In this document: piece after piece, positions 36,033-45,578 of the stretch | How the letters are laid out: every line of letters begins with the position of its first letter | Position numbering within the stretch: position 1 is the stretch's first letter | NCBI RefSeq assembly: GCF_900129025.1 | Contig: NZ_FQUM01000003.1 | Location: 186,001 to 250,000, forward strand | Source of the DNA: Mariniphaga anaerophila | GTDB lineage: Bacteria > Bacteroidota > Bacteroidia > Bacteroidales > Prolixibacteraceae | DNA: 64,000 nt | Reading direction: 5' to 3' | The notes under the pieces: generated by a model | Seen by the model: the letters and a program-made list of their open reading frames with translations, nothing else | Told to the model about the DNA's origin: nothing | Databases searched by the model: none | Program-made: the position numbers and the translations under genes

Positions 36033-36131
36033 TCTGTTGTTTGACAAAAATAATTGTTTTATTGTAAATGGTTGCGCCTGCAATAATTATTTTCAACAGG
36101 CGTTTTTATGTTATTAATTTGTTGAGTGGTA

Positions 36132-39100
36132 ATGAATAAATATATCATCCTGTTGCTGATTTTATTAACCGGGTTCGCCCCAGCCGACACCAGAAGGGAA
36201 ATAATTACAATTAACTGGCAGATTTCCAGCCAGCCGGAAAACAAACTTGGACTGACTTTTACAAAAGCCGGATATGAATATCCGGGAGCTCAGGTTCCGC
36301 TGTTTTTTAAGTTCATACCTATTGATAATCCGAATCAGGATTTTCAGTTTGTTATTGAAAACCCCAAATTTGAAGAAGTTACGGTTCACCGGTTGGATGA
36401 GCAGTTTTCTGAAATACCTGAGAAACTGGAAATAAAAAAGACCAAACTAAAATCGGGAAATATCAATAAAATTGAAATCCAAATTCCGGCAATCATCCGC
36501 GATGGAGAGAAAATATTACTGCTGAAACAGTTCACGTTAAAACAGAGCCCACAGGGGATCAAAAAATCAGCCACAATTTCAGCTTTCAACTGGAAGACAG
36601 AATCGGTTTTAAAAGATGGAAAATGGGTAAAAATTGCCACCTCAGAAAAAGGAATCTACAAAATTCCATACTCAAAATTAACAGAATACGGTTTTACAAA
36701 TCCGGCGCAAGTGAAAGTGTACGGAGCGGGAGGGATGCTTCTTTCCGAAGAACCCGGAACAATAAAATACGACGATTTACCTCAAATTGCAATTTGGCAC
36801 GGAAAAAACAATGGCACCGACTGCCTTTTCTTTTACGCCCCCGGGACAACAGAATTGAAAACTACTACATCGGGCGACTTTCTGGAGCACCGGATAAATC
36901 CCTACTCAACTAAAGGGTATTTCTTTTTAAATGAAGACAAAGGCCAGAATAAAACCATTCAACAGTTGCCGGCAACAAGCCAGCCCGCCACCCGCAGTAT
37001 CTCCTATTTCGACGAACATTCATATTACAAAAAAGAGCAGTTCAATTTAATATCCTCAGGGAAGCAGTGGTTTTCCGAGAGGTTTATAAATGGCACAAAT
37101 AAGAGTTTCAATTTTGACCTCACTGATATTGATGCGTCATCGGAACTTCAGATGAGAATAAAAGCGGCTGCCAGATCCTCTTCGGGTTCCGAAATGCCGG
37201 TTTTGGCCAACCAGAGCAGCCTTGGCAAACTCAGTTTTTCAAGTGTTAACACAAACAGTAACACGTCACTTTTTGCATCAGAGCGAACCGAGCGTTTTAC
37301 CATACCTGCCCCACCAGGAAATGTCAGTTTTACGGCAAAGTATTTTGCCAGTGGCACAAGCTCCGAAGCCTGGCTCGATTTCATTGAGATAAACTACCGC
37401 CGTAAACTCAAGGCAGGCAACAACGTATTGTTTTTTCGCGATAAAAAATCTGCAACGCAAGACAATGTACTTGAGTTCTCCATTGAAGGCAGCTCGGCTG
37501 ATTTAAAAGTTTGGGATGTAACAGATGTTTTAAATGTGCAGGAAATTCAGATACAGACAAGCGGCTCCAGTGCAACCGGCAAACGGCAGGTTTCGCAATT
37601 GCGGGAGTTTGCAGCATTTAGTCCGAACGGAAATTTCCCGGAGCCGGAATTTGCAGGTGAGGTGAGCAACCAAAACCTTCACGGATTAAGCACTCCTGAA
37701 TACCTGATTATTGCACACCCTGCTTTTTTAAGCCAGACCAATGAACTGGCCGATTTTCACCGAAGCCATGATGGAATGCAGGTAGAAGTAGTTGCATCTG
37801 ATAAAATATACAACGAGTTCAGCTCCGGAAACAAAGATGCAACCGGCATACGAAATTTCATAAAAATGTTTTACGACCGAAACAACGGGCTAAAATATGT
37901 TCTGCTTTTTGGCGACGGAAGCTACGACAACAAAGGGATAAAAGAAGAAAGCCAGGCATTCATCCCCACTTTCCAGTCGGATGGTTCGCTCAACCCTGTT
38001 TCGTCTTTTGTAACCGACGACTATTTTGTAATGCTCGATGCCGGGGAAAGTGTTTACAGCGGAGCCATCGATTTGGGAATTGGACGAATTCCCGCATCAA
38101 CTTCTTCTCAGGCTCAACTTGCAGTAAAAAAGGTAAAAGATTACCACAGCGAAAGTGCATTTGGCGACTGGCGCAACGTCGTAAGTTTTATTGCCGACGA
38201 CGAAGACGGGAACCTGCACATGACAGATTCGGAAAAACTGGCCGCCATTATAAATAAAAACCACAGCGAATTTATTACCGATAAAATTTATTTTGATGCT
38301 TACCAGCAAATTACCGGGCCGGGCGGCGAAAGTTATCCTGAAGTAACCGAAGCCATTAATCAGCGGGTTAAAGAAGGCGCGCTTATTTTAAATTACGTGG
38401 GGCATGCCAACGAACGATTCCTTTCCAACGAGAAAGTTCTGGATATAAGCCACATTAATTCCTGGTCTAATGCCAATAATCTGCTGATATTTGTAACTGC
38501 CACCTGCGAGTTCAGCAGGTTTGACGCCGACGAAACATCGGCAGGTGAATACGTGCTTTTTAATGCCAATGGCGGAGGAGTCGGGCTATTTTCAACCACG
38601 CGCGTAGTGTATGCATATTCCAACTTCTTGCTAAGCGAGAGTTTCTATAATTTCGTTTTCAAAAAGAATGAAGCCGGCAACCACTACCGAATGGGAGACG
38701 TTATGCGACTGGCCAAAATCAATACAGTAAATACAATCAACAAAAGGAATTTTAGTCTTTTAACCGACCCTGCGCTAAAATTGTCATACCCCCGACACCG
38801 GGTTTATACGAGTACAATTAACGGGCACGATGCCGCACTCTCTCCTGATACAATCGGCGCGTTGCAGCAGGTCACTATTACCGGATATGTAGGCGATGCA
38901 GACGGAAACAAGCTCAGTAATTTTTCAGGAACCATTATTCCAACGGTATTCGACAAAGAAATGGTTATGAAAACGCGAGGGAATGCGGGAGAAACACCAA
39001 TGAGTTTTAAAGTTCAGGAAAACGTAATTTACAAAGGGCTGGCCGAAGTAAAAAACGGCGAATTCTCGTTCAGCTTTCTAATTCCGAAAGATATTTCGTA

Positions 39101-39860
39101 CAGTTTGGGAGCAGGCAAAATTGTTTATTACGCGCAAAGTGAGGACACAGACGCACAGGGAGCGTTTCAAAACTTCGTAATTGGAGGTTCCGGTTCTCAA
39201 ATAACCGACAACCAGGGGCCTCAGATTGAGCTTTACCTGGACTCGCCTGAATTTACCTCCGGACAAAAAGTGAGCAAGAACCCTACCCTGCTGGCTTTCC
39301 TCTCTGACGAAAACGGCATTAATACTGCCGGGGCAGGAATAGGGCACGACATAACCGCAGTTATAGACAATGACCACTCTAACGCAATTGTACTCAACAG
39401 TTTTTACAAGTCGAACAGCGGAGACTTCAAAAGTGGCACAATCAATTACACATTAAAAAACCTTTCCGTTGGAAAACACACCCTGACCCTGAAAGCCTGG
39501 GATGTGGCGAACAACTCAACAGAAGCGGAAATTGAGTTTGAAGTTACCGGCGACTTCACCATCTCGCAGGTTAAAAACTTTCCGAACCCGGTTGCTGACC
39601 ACACTTACATTTCGTTTGAGCACAACCAGGCCGACGCCACTTTCGATATCATTTTTGAAGTTTTCGATCTGAATGGCAGCCACATCGATTACCTCGCCAC
39701 GCAGGTCGGCTCCAACGGAACAACCAGCAATCCGATAAGGTGGGATTTAACCGAAGCAAAAATCGGGTTGCGAAACGGAATTTATATGTACCGGGTAACT
39801 GCCCAGAACTCAGATGGATTGATTACTTCAAAATCAGGAAAATTACTCATTGCACGATGA
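36132..39860 (+). CDS. porU: T9SS sortase-like C25 peptidase PorU
   Basis: The 1242-residue protein has a signal peptide (MNKYIILLLILLTGFAPA), an N-terminal domain, and a gingipain-type C25 peptidase domain with the catalytic pair His758 (NYVGHANE) and Cys792 (TATCEFSRFD). Ig-like domains follow, and a C-terminal T9SS-type sorting domain (FPNPVADHTYISFEHNQ...GIYMYRVTAQNSDG) ends in KLLIAR. PorU removes the C-terminal signal of T9SS cargo and attaches the cargo to anionic LPS on the cell surface. I start at ATG 36132 rather than GTG 36126. It is followed by porV. Confidence 0.92.
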   Translation: MNKYIILLLILLTGFAPADTRREIITINWQISSQPENKLGLTFTKAGYEYPGAQVPLFFKFIPIDNPNQDFQFVIENPKFEEVTVHRLDEQFSEIPEKLEIKKTKLKSGNINKIEIQIPAIIRDGEKILLLKQFTLKQSPQGIKKSATISAFNWKTESVLKDGKWVKIATSEKGIYKIPYSKLTEYGFTNPAQVKVYGAGGMLLSEEPGTIKYDDLPQIAIWHGKNNGTDCLFFYAPGTTELKTTTSGDFLEHRINPYSTKGYFFLNEDKGQNKTIQQLPATSQPATRSISYFDEHSYYKKEQFNLISSGKQWFSERFINGTNKSFNFDLTDIDASSELQMRIKAAARSSSGSEMPVLANQSSLGKLSFSSVNTNSNTSLFASERTERFTIPAPPGNVSFTAKYFASGTSSEAWLDFIEINYRRKLKAGNNVLFFRDKKSATQDNVLEFSIEGSSADLKVWDVTDVLNVQEIQIQTSGSSATGKRQVSQLREFAAFSPNGNFPEPEFAGEVSNQNLHGLSTPEYLIIAHPAFLSQTNELADFHRSHDGMQVEVVASDKIYNEFSSGNKDATGIRNFIKMFYDRNNGLKYVLLFGDGSYDNKGIKEESQAFIPTFQSDGSLNPVSSFVTDDYFVMLDAGESVYSGAIDLGIGRIPASTSSQAQLAVKKVKDYHSESAFGDWRNVVSFIADDEDGNLHMTDSEKLAAIINKNHSEFITDKIYFDAYQQITGPGGESYPEVTEAINQRVKEGALILNYVGHANERFLSNEKVLDISHINSWSNANNLLIFVTATCEFSRFDADETSAGEYVLFNANGGGVGLFSTTRVVYAYSNFLLSESFYNFVFKKNEAGNHYRMGDVMRLAKINTVNTINKRNFSLLTDPALKLSYPRHRVYTSTINGHDAALSPDTIGALQQVTITGYVGDADGNKLSNFSGTIIPTVFDKEMVMKTRGNAGETPMSFKVQENVIYKGLAEVKNGEFSFSFLIPKDISYSLGAGKIVYYAQSEDTDAQGAFQNFVIGGSGSQITDNQGPQIELYLDSPEFTSGQKVSKNPTLLAFLSDENGINTAGAGIGHDITAVIDNDHSNAIVLNSFYKSNSGDFKSGTINYTLKNLSVGKHTLTLKAWDVANNSTEAEIEFEVTGDFTISQVKNFPNPVADHTYISFEHNQADATFDIIFEVFDLNGSHIDYLATQVGSNGTTSNPIRWDLTEAKIGLRNGIYMYRVTAQNSDGLITSKSGKLLIAR

Positions 39861-39918
39861 TTTTTTTAAGCACAAAGTACTTTTTTGGAAAAACCACCGT
39901 TCTCTGAAATTAGAATAA

Positions 39919-39948
39919 TTGTTGCATCGGCTACTATTCTTATATTTG
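39919..39948 (+). promoter_or_regulatory. Promoter of porV and the ispF operon
   Basis: TTG at 39919-39921, a 19-base spacer and TATATTTG at 39941-39948, one of the best -33/-7 pairs in the window. It overlaps the TTG that would begin a longer porV frame, so it supports the ATG at 39973. Confidence 0.65.
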
Positions 39949-39972
39949 CAACGCTCAATTTTTAAAAGAATT

Positions 39973-41154
39973 ATGATTAAGTCAGTACGTTTTTTATTTC
40001 TGATAGCACTAATAGTTGCTTCATCAAATTTTGCAAAAGCCCAGTCTACTGTGACAGGAGCCAACACAATTACAACAGCAGTTCCTTTTCTGTCCATAAC
40101 TCCCGACTCACGTGCAGGAGGTATGGGTGATGTTGGTGTTGGAACCACTCCTGACTTGAGTTCTCAGCACTGGAACCCCGCCAAATACGCTTTCATGGAA
40201 AGTGAAATGGGAGTCAGCCTCTCCTACTCACCGTGGCTTCGCGCCCTTGCCGACGACATCAACCTGGCGTATTTAGTTGGTTACAAAAGATTAGACGATT
40301 TGCAGACCATCAGTAGCTCACTACGCTACTTTGCGCTTGGCGATATACTTTTTAGAGACGATTTAGGGTACGAAACAATGCAGGTAAGCCCCAACGAGTT
40401 TGCCATTGACCTTGGTTATACCCGAAAACTTTCTGATATGTTTTCCGGATCTGTTGCCCTTCGTTACATCAGGTCTGATATTTACGGCGGACAGCTGGTA
40501 AACGGTGTGGAAACTCATGCCGGGAACACTTATGCTGCTGACGTTGCATTCTATTTCTTTAATGAATTCAGGTCGAACCGACAAGACAAAACTTTCTCTG
40601 CAGGTATTAACATCCAAAATATCGGTGCAAAAATTTCTTATTACGAAGGAGCAGAAGGAGCAGATAAATACTTCATTCCGACTACTATGAAATTAGGAAT
40701 GGCTTACACCTCTGAAGTTGACGATTACAATACATTCACTTTTGCTGTTGAAGCCAATAAACTTTTGGTTCCAACGCCTCCAAAAGACACAACAACCTAC
40801 GATGATGACGAAATAATTTTGGACTTCTTTGGTTCAGACAAGTCAGTTGTTGCCGGTATTTTTTCTTCGTTTTCTGATGCCCCGGGAGGGTTCAAAGAAG
40901 AGTTGCAGGAAATTAGTTTATCTGCCGGGGTAGAATACTGGTACAACAAACAATTTGCATTGCGTGCCGGTTACTTCCACGAACATGCAAACAAAGGGAA
41001 CAGGAAGTTTATGACTTTCGGAGCCGGCTTTAAAATGAATGTCTTTTCCCTCGACTTTTCATACCTGCTGCCAACACAACAAAACCATCCGCTGGCTAAC
41101 ACACTGCGGTTTACCCTGGCTTTTGATGTGGAAGCATTTAGTAACCAGCGGTAA
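39973..41154 (+). CDS. porV: T9SS outer-membrane protein PorV (LptO)
   Basis: The 393-residue protein has a signal peptide ending in FAKAQ and the PorV signature ITPDSRAGGMGDVGVGTTPDLSSQHWNPAKYAF, then alternating strands of a FadL-like 14-stranded barrel. It ends in FDVEAFSNQR. PorV receives cargo from the SprA translocon and passes it to PorU. The start at ATG 39973 places the signal peptide correctly. It lies directly after porU, the same order as in Flavobacterium. Confidence 0.93.
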   Translation: MIKSVRFLFLIALIVASSNFAKAQSTVTGANTITTAVPFLSITPDSRAGGMGDVGVGTTPDLSSQHWNPAKYAFMESEMGVSLSYSPWLRALADDINLAYLVGYKRLDDLQTISSSLRYFALGDILFRDDLGYETMQVSPNEFAIDLGYTRKLSDMFSGSVALRYIRSDIYGGQLVNGVETHAGNTYAADVAFYFFNEFRSNRQDKTFSAGINIQNIGAKISYYEGAEGADKYFIPTTMKLGMAYTSEVDDYNTFTFAVEANKLLVPTPPKDTTTYDDDEIILDFFGSDKSVVAGIFSSFSDAPGGFKEELQEISLSAGVEYWYNKQFALRAGYFHEHANKGNRKFMTFGAGFKMNVFSLDFSYLLPTQQNHPLANTLRFTLAFDVEAFSNQR

Positions 41155-41158
41155 AAAA

Positions 41159-41641
41159 ATGATTAGAATCGGACAAGGATACGATGTACACCGCCTGGCT
41201 GAAGGTGAAACTTTGTGGCTGGGTGGTATTTTAATTCCCCACAGCAAAGGAACTGTGGCACACTCCGATGGCGATGTACTTCTCCACGCAGTTTGCGACG
41301 CACTTCTGGGAGCGGTCAGCCTCGGTGACATTGGCACCCATTTTCCTGACACTTCTGCACAATTCAAAAACATCGACAGTAAAATCCTGCTCAGGGAAAC
41401 CTACTCGCTGGTGAAAGCGAAAGGATTTGAAATTGTAAACATCGATTCTACAATTAGTGCGCAGCAACCCAAACTGAAACCTTATATTCCGGAGATAAAA
41501 AAGGCAATGGCCGATGTTCTTGGCATTGATACCGAAAGAATATCAGTTAAAGCCACCACCACAGAACATCTGGGTTTTGAAGGCCGGGAAGAAGGAATTT
41601 CTGCACTCGCCGCAGTACTTGTGATGAAACAGGACAACTGA
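41159..41641 (+). CDS. ispF: 2-C-methyl-D-erythritol 2,4-cyclodiphosphate synthase
   Basis: The 160-residue enzyme makes the cyclic diphosphate of the non-mevalonate isoprenoid pathway. GQGYDVHRL holds metal ligands Asp9 and His11, HSDGDVLLHA the third, and TTTEHLGFEGREEGI the nucleotide-binding C-terminus. The start at ATG 41159 follows porV by 4 bases; a longer frame from 41039 only overlaps porV. It ends one base into the next gene (TGATG). Confidence 0.95.
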   Translation: MIRIGQGYDVHRLAEGETLWLGGILIPHSKGTVAHSDGDVLLHAVCDALLGAVSLGDIGTHFPDTSAQFKNIDSKILLRETYSLVKAKGFEIVNIDSTISAQQPKLKPYIPEIKKAMADVLGIDTERISVKATTTEHLGFEGREEGISALAAVLVMKQDN

Positions 41642-42012
41642 TGGAAAGCAACAACAAAAGAACCCTGGTTATCGGAGCAAGCACCAATCCCGAACGGTAT
41701 TCAAACAAAGCCATTCAAATGCTCCGGGAATACAACCACGACGTAGTTGCCCTCGCCAAACGAACCGGCAATGTGGATGATGTTACAATTCAAACCGATT
41801 TTCCGGACGAAGCCCGGATACACACGGTAACTTTATACATTGGGGCAACACGTCAGCCCGAATATTACGAACACATACTGAAGCTGAATCCGCAACGCGT
41901 TATCTTTAATCCCGGAACTGAAAACAGCGAGTTTAAAAAAATGCTGGAATCCAAAAGCATTGAAACAGTTGAAGGATGCACGCTCGTTATGCTTCGTACA
42001 AACCAGTTTTAA
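41641..42012 (+). CDS. CoA-binding domain protein (YccU-like)
   Basis: The 123-residue protein is a single Rossmann-type CoA_binding_2 domain, starting TLVIGASTNPERYSNKA, the nucleotide-binding loop, and ending VEGCTLVMLRT. Such proteins bind CoA or a related nucleotide; no activity is known. It overlaps ispF by one base and is followed after 10 bases by a thioredoxin-like gene. Confidence 0.87.
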   Translation: MESNNKRTLVIGASTNPERYSNKAIQMLREYNHDVVALAKRTGNVDDVTIQTDFPDEARIHTVTLYIGATRQPEYYEHILKLNPQRVIFNPGTENSEFKKMLESKSIETVEGCTLVMLRTNQF

Positions 42013-42022
42013 TTTTAAGAAT

Positions 42023-42355
42023 ATGTTTATCGAAATTCAATCGCTGGAAGAATTTGACCGGCTAAAACAGGAAGAACCGGCTTTGCTCGGCTATTTTTCG
42101 ACCGAGGCTTGTAATGTATGTAAAGTATTAAAACCGAAGGTTGCAGAACTAATTGAAAACGAATTTCCGAAAATGAAACTGGCTTACGTAAAATCAGACG
42201 TTTTACCTGACGTAGCCGGCCAGCATCGCGTATTTGCAGCACCAACCATTCTGGTTTTTTTTGGTGGGCACGAAACCATCCGCAAAAGCAGAAGTTTTGG
42301 GATTGACGAGTTGCGCCGGGAAATCAGCCGCCCGTATTCTTTAATTTTTGAATAG
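42023..42355 (+). CDS. Thioredoxin-like protein
   Basis: The 110-residue protein has a thioredoxin fold with the active site CNVC (in STEACNVCKVLKPKV) and the cis-proline stretch RVFAAPTILVFF. There is no signal peptide. The atypical CxxC argues for a specialised partner rather than general reduction. The start at ATG 42023 is chosen because the upstream in-frame extension only overlaps the CoA-binding gene. It is the last gene of the porV-ispF group. Confidence 0.85.
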   Translation: MFIEIQSLEEFDRLKQEEPALLGYFSTEACNVCKVLKPKVAELIENEFPKMKLAYVKSDVLPDVAGQHRVFAAPTILVFFGGHETIRKSRSFGIDELRREISRPYSLIFE

Positions 42356-42407
42356 AATCGTAGTTTTTTTTGTAAGGAACAAACGGAGAAGCAAACTCGT
42401 TTCCCTA

Positions 42408-44408
42408 TTAAAACAAGCTATCTAAAAGTGTTTGGTCGGTCTCATTCGGCAAAGTAACTTTCAATTGCGGATTTTCCTCCATGGCTTTCTGTATGGCAAA
42501 TTTTGCCGGAGAATTCTGAGCCCAACTCCTCCGGGCGATGCCGTTGTTCACGTCCCAGTGCAACATCATTTCCAGTCGTTTTCCGGCTTCGTCCGAGCCG
42601 TCAATGGTAAGACCAAAACCGCCGTTAATTACTTCGCCCCACCCCACGCCTCCGCCGTTGTGCAGCGAAACCCAGGTAGCTCCCCTAAAACTGTCTCCCA
42701 CAAAATTCTGCACGGCCATGTCTGCTGTCATTGCCGAGCCATCGTAAATATTTGATGTTTCCCGGTACGGAGAGTCCGTTCCCGAAACATCGTGGTGGTC
42801 GCGCCCCAAAACAATGGGCGCCGAAATTTCGCCATTACGAATGGCTTTGTTAAACGCGCGGGCAATCTGAATTCTTCCAACACAGTCGGCGTACAGAATA
42901 CGTGCCTGCGACCCCACCACCAGATTGTTTGGCCCCGCCTGTTGTATCCAGTGCAGGTTATCCTCCATTTGCATTCTGATTTCCTTCGGAGCTTCTTTGG
43001 CAAGCCCGGCTAAAACCTCTGCTGCAATCCGATCTGTTTTCGCCAAATCAGCAGCATCTCCCGATGTGCAGACCCAACGAAATGGGCCAAAACCATAGTC
43101 AAAAAACAACGGCCCCATAATATCCTGCACGTACGACGGAAACCTGAAAATTCCACTGGGTTCGTAAACCTCTGCCCCGGCACGACCGGCTTCCAATAAA
43201 AATGCATTGCCGTAATCCCAGAAATACATTCCGTTTCGGGCCAGCTTATTGATGGCTTCCACCTGACGCCGCAGCGACTCGTAAACCTTTTCCTTAAATG
43301 CTTCCGGTTGATCGGCCATCATTTTATTCGATTCGTCAAAAGTTAAACCGGCAGGATAGTATCCTCCGGCAAACGGATTGTGCAACGATGTTTGGTCAGA
43401 ACCTAAATCAATTTCGATATTTTCTTCAGCCAGTTTTTCCCACAAATCTACCACATTCCCCTGGTAGGCCAGCGAAACTGCATCTTTACTACTCCGGGCA
43501 CTCAGCATCCTTTTTATCAACTCATCAAGGTCTGAGTAAACCTCATCTACCCAGCCCTGCTCAAATCGTTTTTGCAGCGCCTGCGGATTTATTTCTGCAA
43601 CAACAGCAACCATTCCGGCAATTACCGCAGCTTTTGGCTGCGCTCCAGACATTCCGCCCAACCCACTCGACACAAATATTTTTCCGGAAACACCTCCGTC
43701 AGCATGCAGGCGGGCTGCATTCAACAACGTAATGGTTGTTCCGTGCACAATTCCCTGCGGACCAATGTACATGTACGACCCGGCAGTCATTTGTCCGTAT
43801 TGCGTTACCCCCAGGGCATTGTACTTTTCATACTCATCTTTCGAAGAATAATTGGGAATCATCATGCCGTTGGTTACCACCACGCGAGGCGCGCCTGCAT
43901 GCGAGGGAAACAAGCCGAGCGGATGGCCGGAATATATTACCAGCGTTTGTTCATCGGTCATTTCCGCCAGGTATTTCATAACAAGCAGGTATTGCGCCCA
44001 ATTTTGAAAAACCGCACCGTTTCCGCCGTAAGTTATCAACTCGTGCGGATGTTGCGCCACAGCGGGATTCAGATTATTCTGAATCATCAACATAATAGAT
44101 GCTGCCTGCTGCGAGCGGCACGGGTATTCATCTATCGAACGGGCACGCATTTCATATTCAGGCCGAAAACGATACATATAAATGCGCCCGTAGTTTTGCA
44201 ATTCTTCCAGAAATTCAGGCGCTAAAACATCATGAAACTCATTTGGAAAATAGCGCAACGCATTTTTAAGAGCCAGCTTTTTCTCACGCAATGACAACAC
44301 ATCTTTCCGTTTGGGGGCATGACTAACCGATGTATCATAAACTCCGGGAACCGGAAGCTCTGATGGAATGCCTTCCAAAATAGCTTTCCTGAATTGCTCT
44401 TTTGTCAT
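42408..44408 (-). CDS. hutU: Urocanate hydratase
   Basis: The 666-residue enzyme converts urocanate to imidazolonepropionate in histidine breakdown, using tightly bound NAD+. The NAD-binding SSGLGGMSGAQPKA and the stretches TYGGNGAVFQNWAQY, YMYIGPQGIVHGTT, DQTSLHNPFAGGYYPAGL and LHNGGGVGWGEVINGGFG are diagnostic. It is about 110 residues longer than the Pseudomonas enzyme, which is the usual form in Bacteroidota. No hutH, hutI or formiminotransferase gene is adjacent. Confidence 0.95.
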   Translation of the reverse strand: MTKEQFRKAILEGIPSELPVPGVYDTSVSHAPKRKDVLSLREKKLALKNALRYFPNEFHDVLAPEFLEELQNYGRIYMYRFRPEYEMRARSIDEYPCRSQQAASIMLMIQNNLNPAVAQHPHELITYGGNGAVFQNWAQYLLVMKYLAEMTDEQTLVIYSGHPLGLFPSHAGAPRVVVTNGMMIPNYSSKDEYEKYNALGVTQYGQMTAGSYMYIGPQGIVHGTTITLLNAARLHADGGVSGKIFVSSGLGGMSGAQPKAAVIAGMVAVVAEINPQALQKRFEQGWVDEVYSDLDELIKRMLSARSSKDAVSLAYQGNVVDLWEKLAEENIEIDLGSDQTSLHNPFAGGYYPAGLTFDESNKMMADQPEAFKEKVYESLRRQVEAINKLARNGMYFWDYGNAFLLEAGRAGAEVYEPSGIFRFPSYVQDIMGPLFFDYGFGPFRWVCTSGDAADLAKTDRIAAEVLAGLAKEAPKEIRMQMEDNLHWIQQAGPNNLVVGSQARILYADCVGRIQIARAFNKAIRNGEISAPIVLGRDHHDVSGTDSPYRETSNIYDGSAMTADMAVQNFVGDSFRGATWVSLHNGGGVGWGEVINGGFGLTIDGSDEAGKRLEMMLHWDVNNGIARRSWAQNSPAKFAIQKAMEENPQLKVTLPNETDQTLLDSLF

Positions 44409-44534
44409 AATTTTTTCTTTGATTTATCTTCTGATAGATGAAATACAGCGGCAAATTAGGGTCTTTCCCCGAAATTTGGGATGATATTTCACAGATTTTG
44501 AGAATATTTGAAGTATAACAAACGAAATTAAATT

Positions 44535-45113
44535 ATGAGAAGAGGAGTACTGATTATTTTGGTTGCATTTGCAGGACTATTTCTGTCAAGTTGCGGTTAC
44601 AACAAAATGGTTGACATGGAAGAACAGGTTTCTTCGCAGTGGTCGCAGGTTGAAAACGTTTACCAGCGCCGGGCCGATTTAATTCCGAACCTGGTAAATA
44701 CGGTAAAAGGTTATGCAGGGCACGAACAGGAAACACTGGTGGGTGTAATCGAAGCGCGTTCAAAAGCCACTTCTGTAAACGTCGACCCAAGCAATTTAAC
44801 ACCAGAAGCCATTGCACAATTCAATCAGGCACAGGAAGGACTTTCTTCTGCATTGAGCAGGTTGATGGTTACGGTTGAACGGTATCCTGATCTGAAAGCC
44901 AACCAAAACTTCATGGATTTACAGGCGCAGCTTGAAGGCACTGAAAACCGAATTGCAGTAGAGCGCAGAAAATTCAATGAAGTAACCCAGACTTACAACG
45001 CTTACATCCGCAAGTTCCCGCAAGTAATTTATTCAGGAATGCTTGGGTTCGAAAAGAAAAACTATTTTGAAGCAAGGCAGGGAGCAGATCAACCCCCGGT
45101 TGTAGAATTTTAA
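44535..45113 (+). CDS. LemA family protein
   Basis: The 192-residue protein has a lipoprotein or membrane start (LFLSSCGYN) and the LemA core: EEQVSSQWSQVENVYQRRADLIPNLVNTVKGYAGHEQETL, then a helical bundle ending QVIYSGMLGFEKKNYFEA. LemA proteins are membrane-anchored helical proteins of unclear function, often encoded with TPM-domain proteins, as here. The next gene begins 12 bases later. Confidence 0.9.
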   Translation: MRRGVLIILVAFAGLFLSSCGYNKMVDMEEQVSSQWSQVENVYQRRADLIPNLVNTVKGYAGHEQETLVGVIEARSKATSVNVDPSNLTPEAIAQFNQAQEGLSSALSRLMVTVERYPDLKANQNFMDLQAQLEGTENRIAVERRKFNEVTQTYNAYIRKFPQVIYSGMLGFEKKNYFEARQGADQPPVVEF

Positions 45114-45125
45114 TTGTCAAATGAA

Positions 45126-45578
45126 ATGAGTGTTCGAAAATATTTTTCAGAAGAAGACAAACTAAAAATCACCAATGCAATACGCGTAGCCGAAACCAAT
45201 ACATCGGGCGAAATTCGCGTGCATATCGAAAAAAACTGCAAAGGAAACGTGTTGGACAGAGCTGCTTACATTTTCGAAAAACTGGAGATGCACAAAACAC
45301 AGCTTCGTAACGGAGTGCTGTTTTACCTGGCTGTTGCAGACCATAAATTTGCCATTCTAGGTGATGCCGGAATTAACCAAAAAGTTCCGGATAGTTTTTG
45401 GGAGGAAATCAAAAACGAAATGGCATTAAAATTCAAAGAAGGAAACTTCACCGATGGCATCTCCGTTGGGATTAAAAAGGCAGGAGAACAACTAAAACAG
45501 CACTTCCCTTACCAAAAAGATGATGTTAATGAATTATCAGACGAAATTTCGTTTGGTACTGACAAGGAGGAAAAATGA
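45126..45578 (+). CDS. TPM domain protein, cytoplasmic form
   Basis: The 150-residue protein is a TPM domain (TLP18.3/Psb32/MOLO-1) without signal peptide: TSGEIRVHIEKNCKGNVLDRAAYIFEKLEM, then FYLAVADHKFAILGDAGINQKVPDSFWEEI. I start it at ATG 45126, not at the TTG that directly follows the lemA stop. It overlaps the next TPM gene by 4 bases (ATGA). Confidence 0.87.
   Translation: MSVRKYFSEEDKLKITNAIRVAETNTSGEIRVHIEKNCKGNVLDRAAYIFEKLEMHKTQLRNGVLFYLAVADHKFAILGDAGINQKVPDSFWEEIKNEMALKFKEGNFTDGISVGIKKAGEQLKQHFPYQKDDVNELSDEISFGTDKEEK

Noticed and set aside
41039-41158. 40-codon extension of ispF
   Set aside because: It lies inside porV in another frame, and ispF enzymes begin at the conserved MIRIGQGYDVH.
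43298-44225. Long plus-strand frames of 144 and 217 codons
   Set aside because: They lie wholly antisense to hutU, a clear full-length gene, and show no family features.
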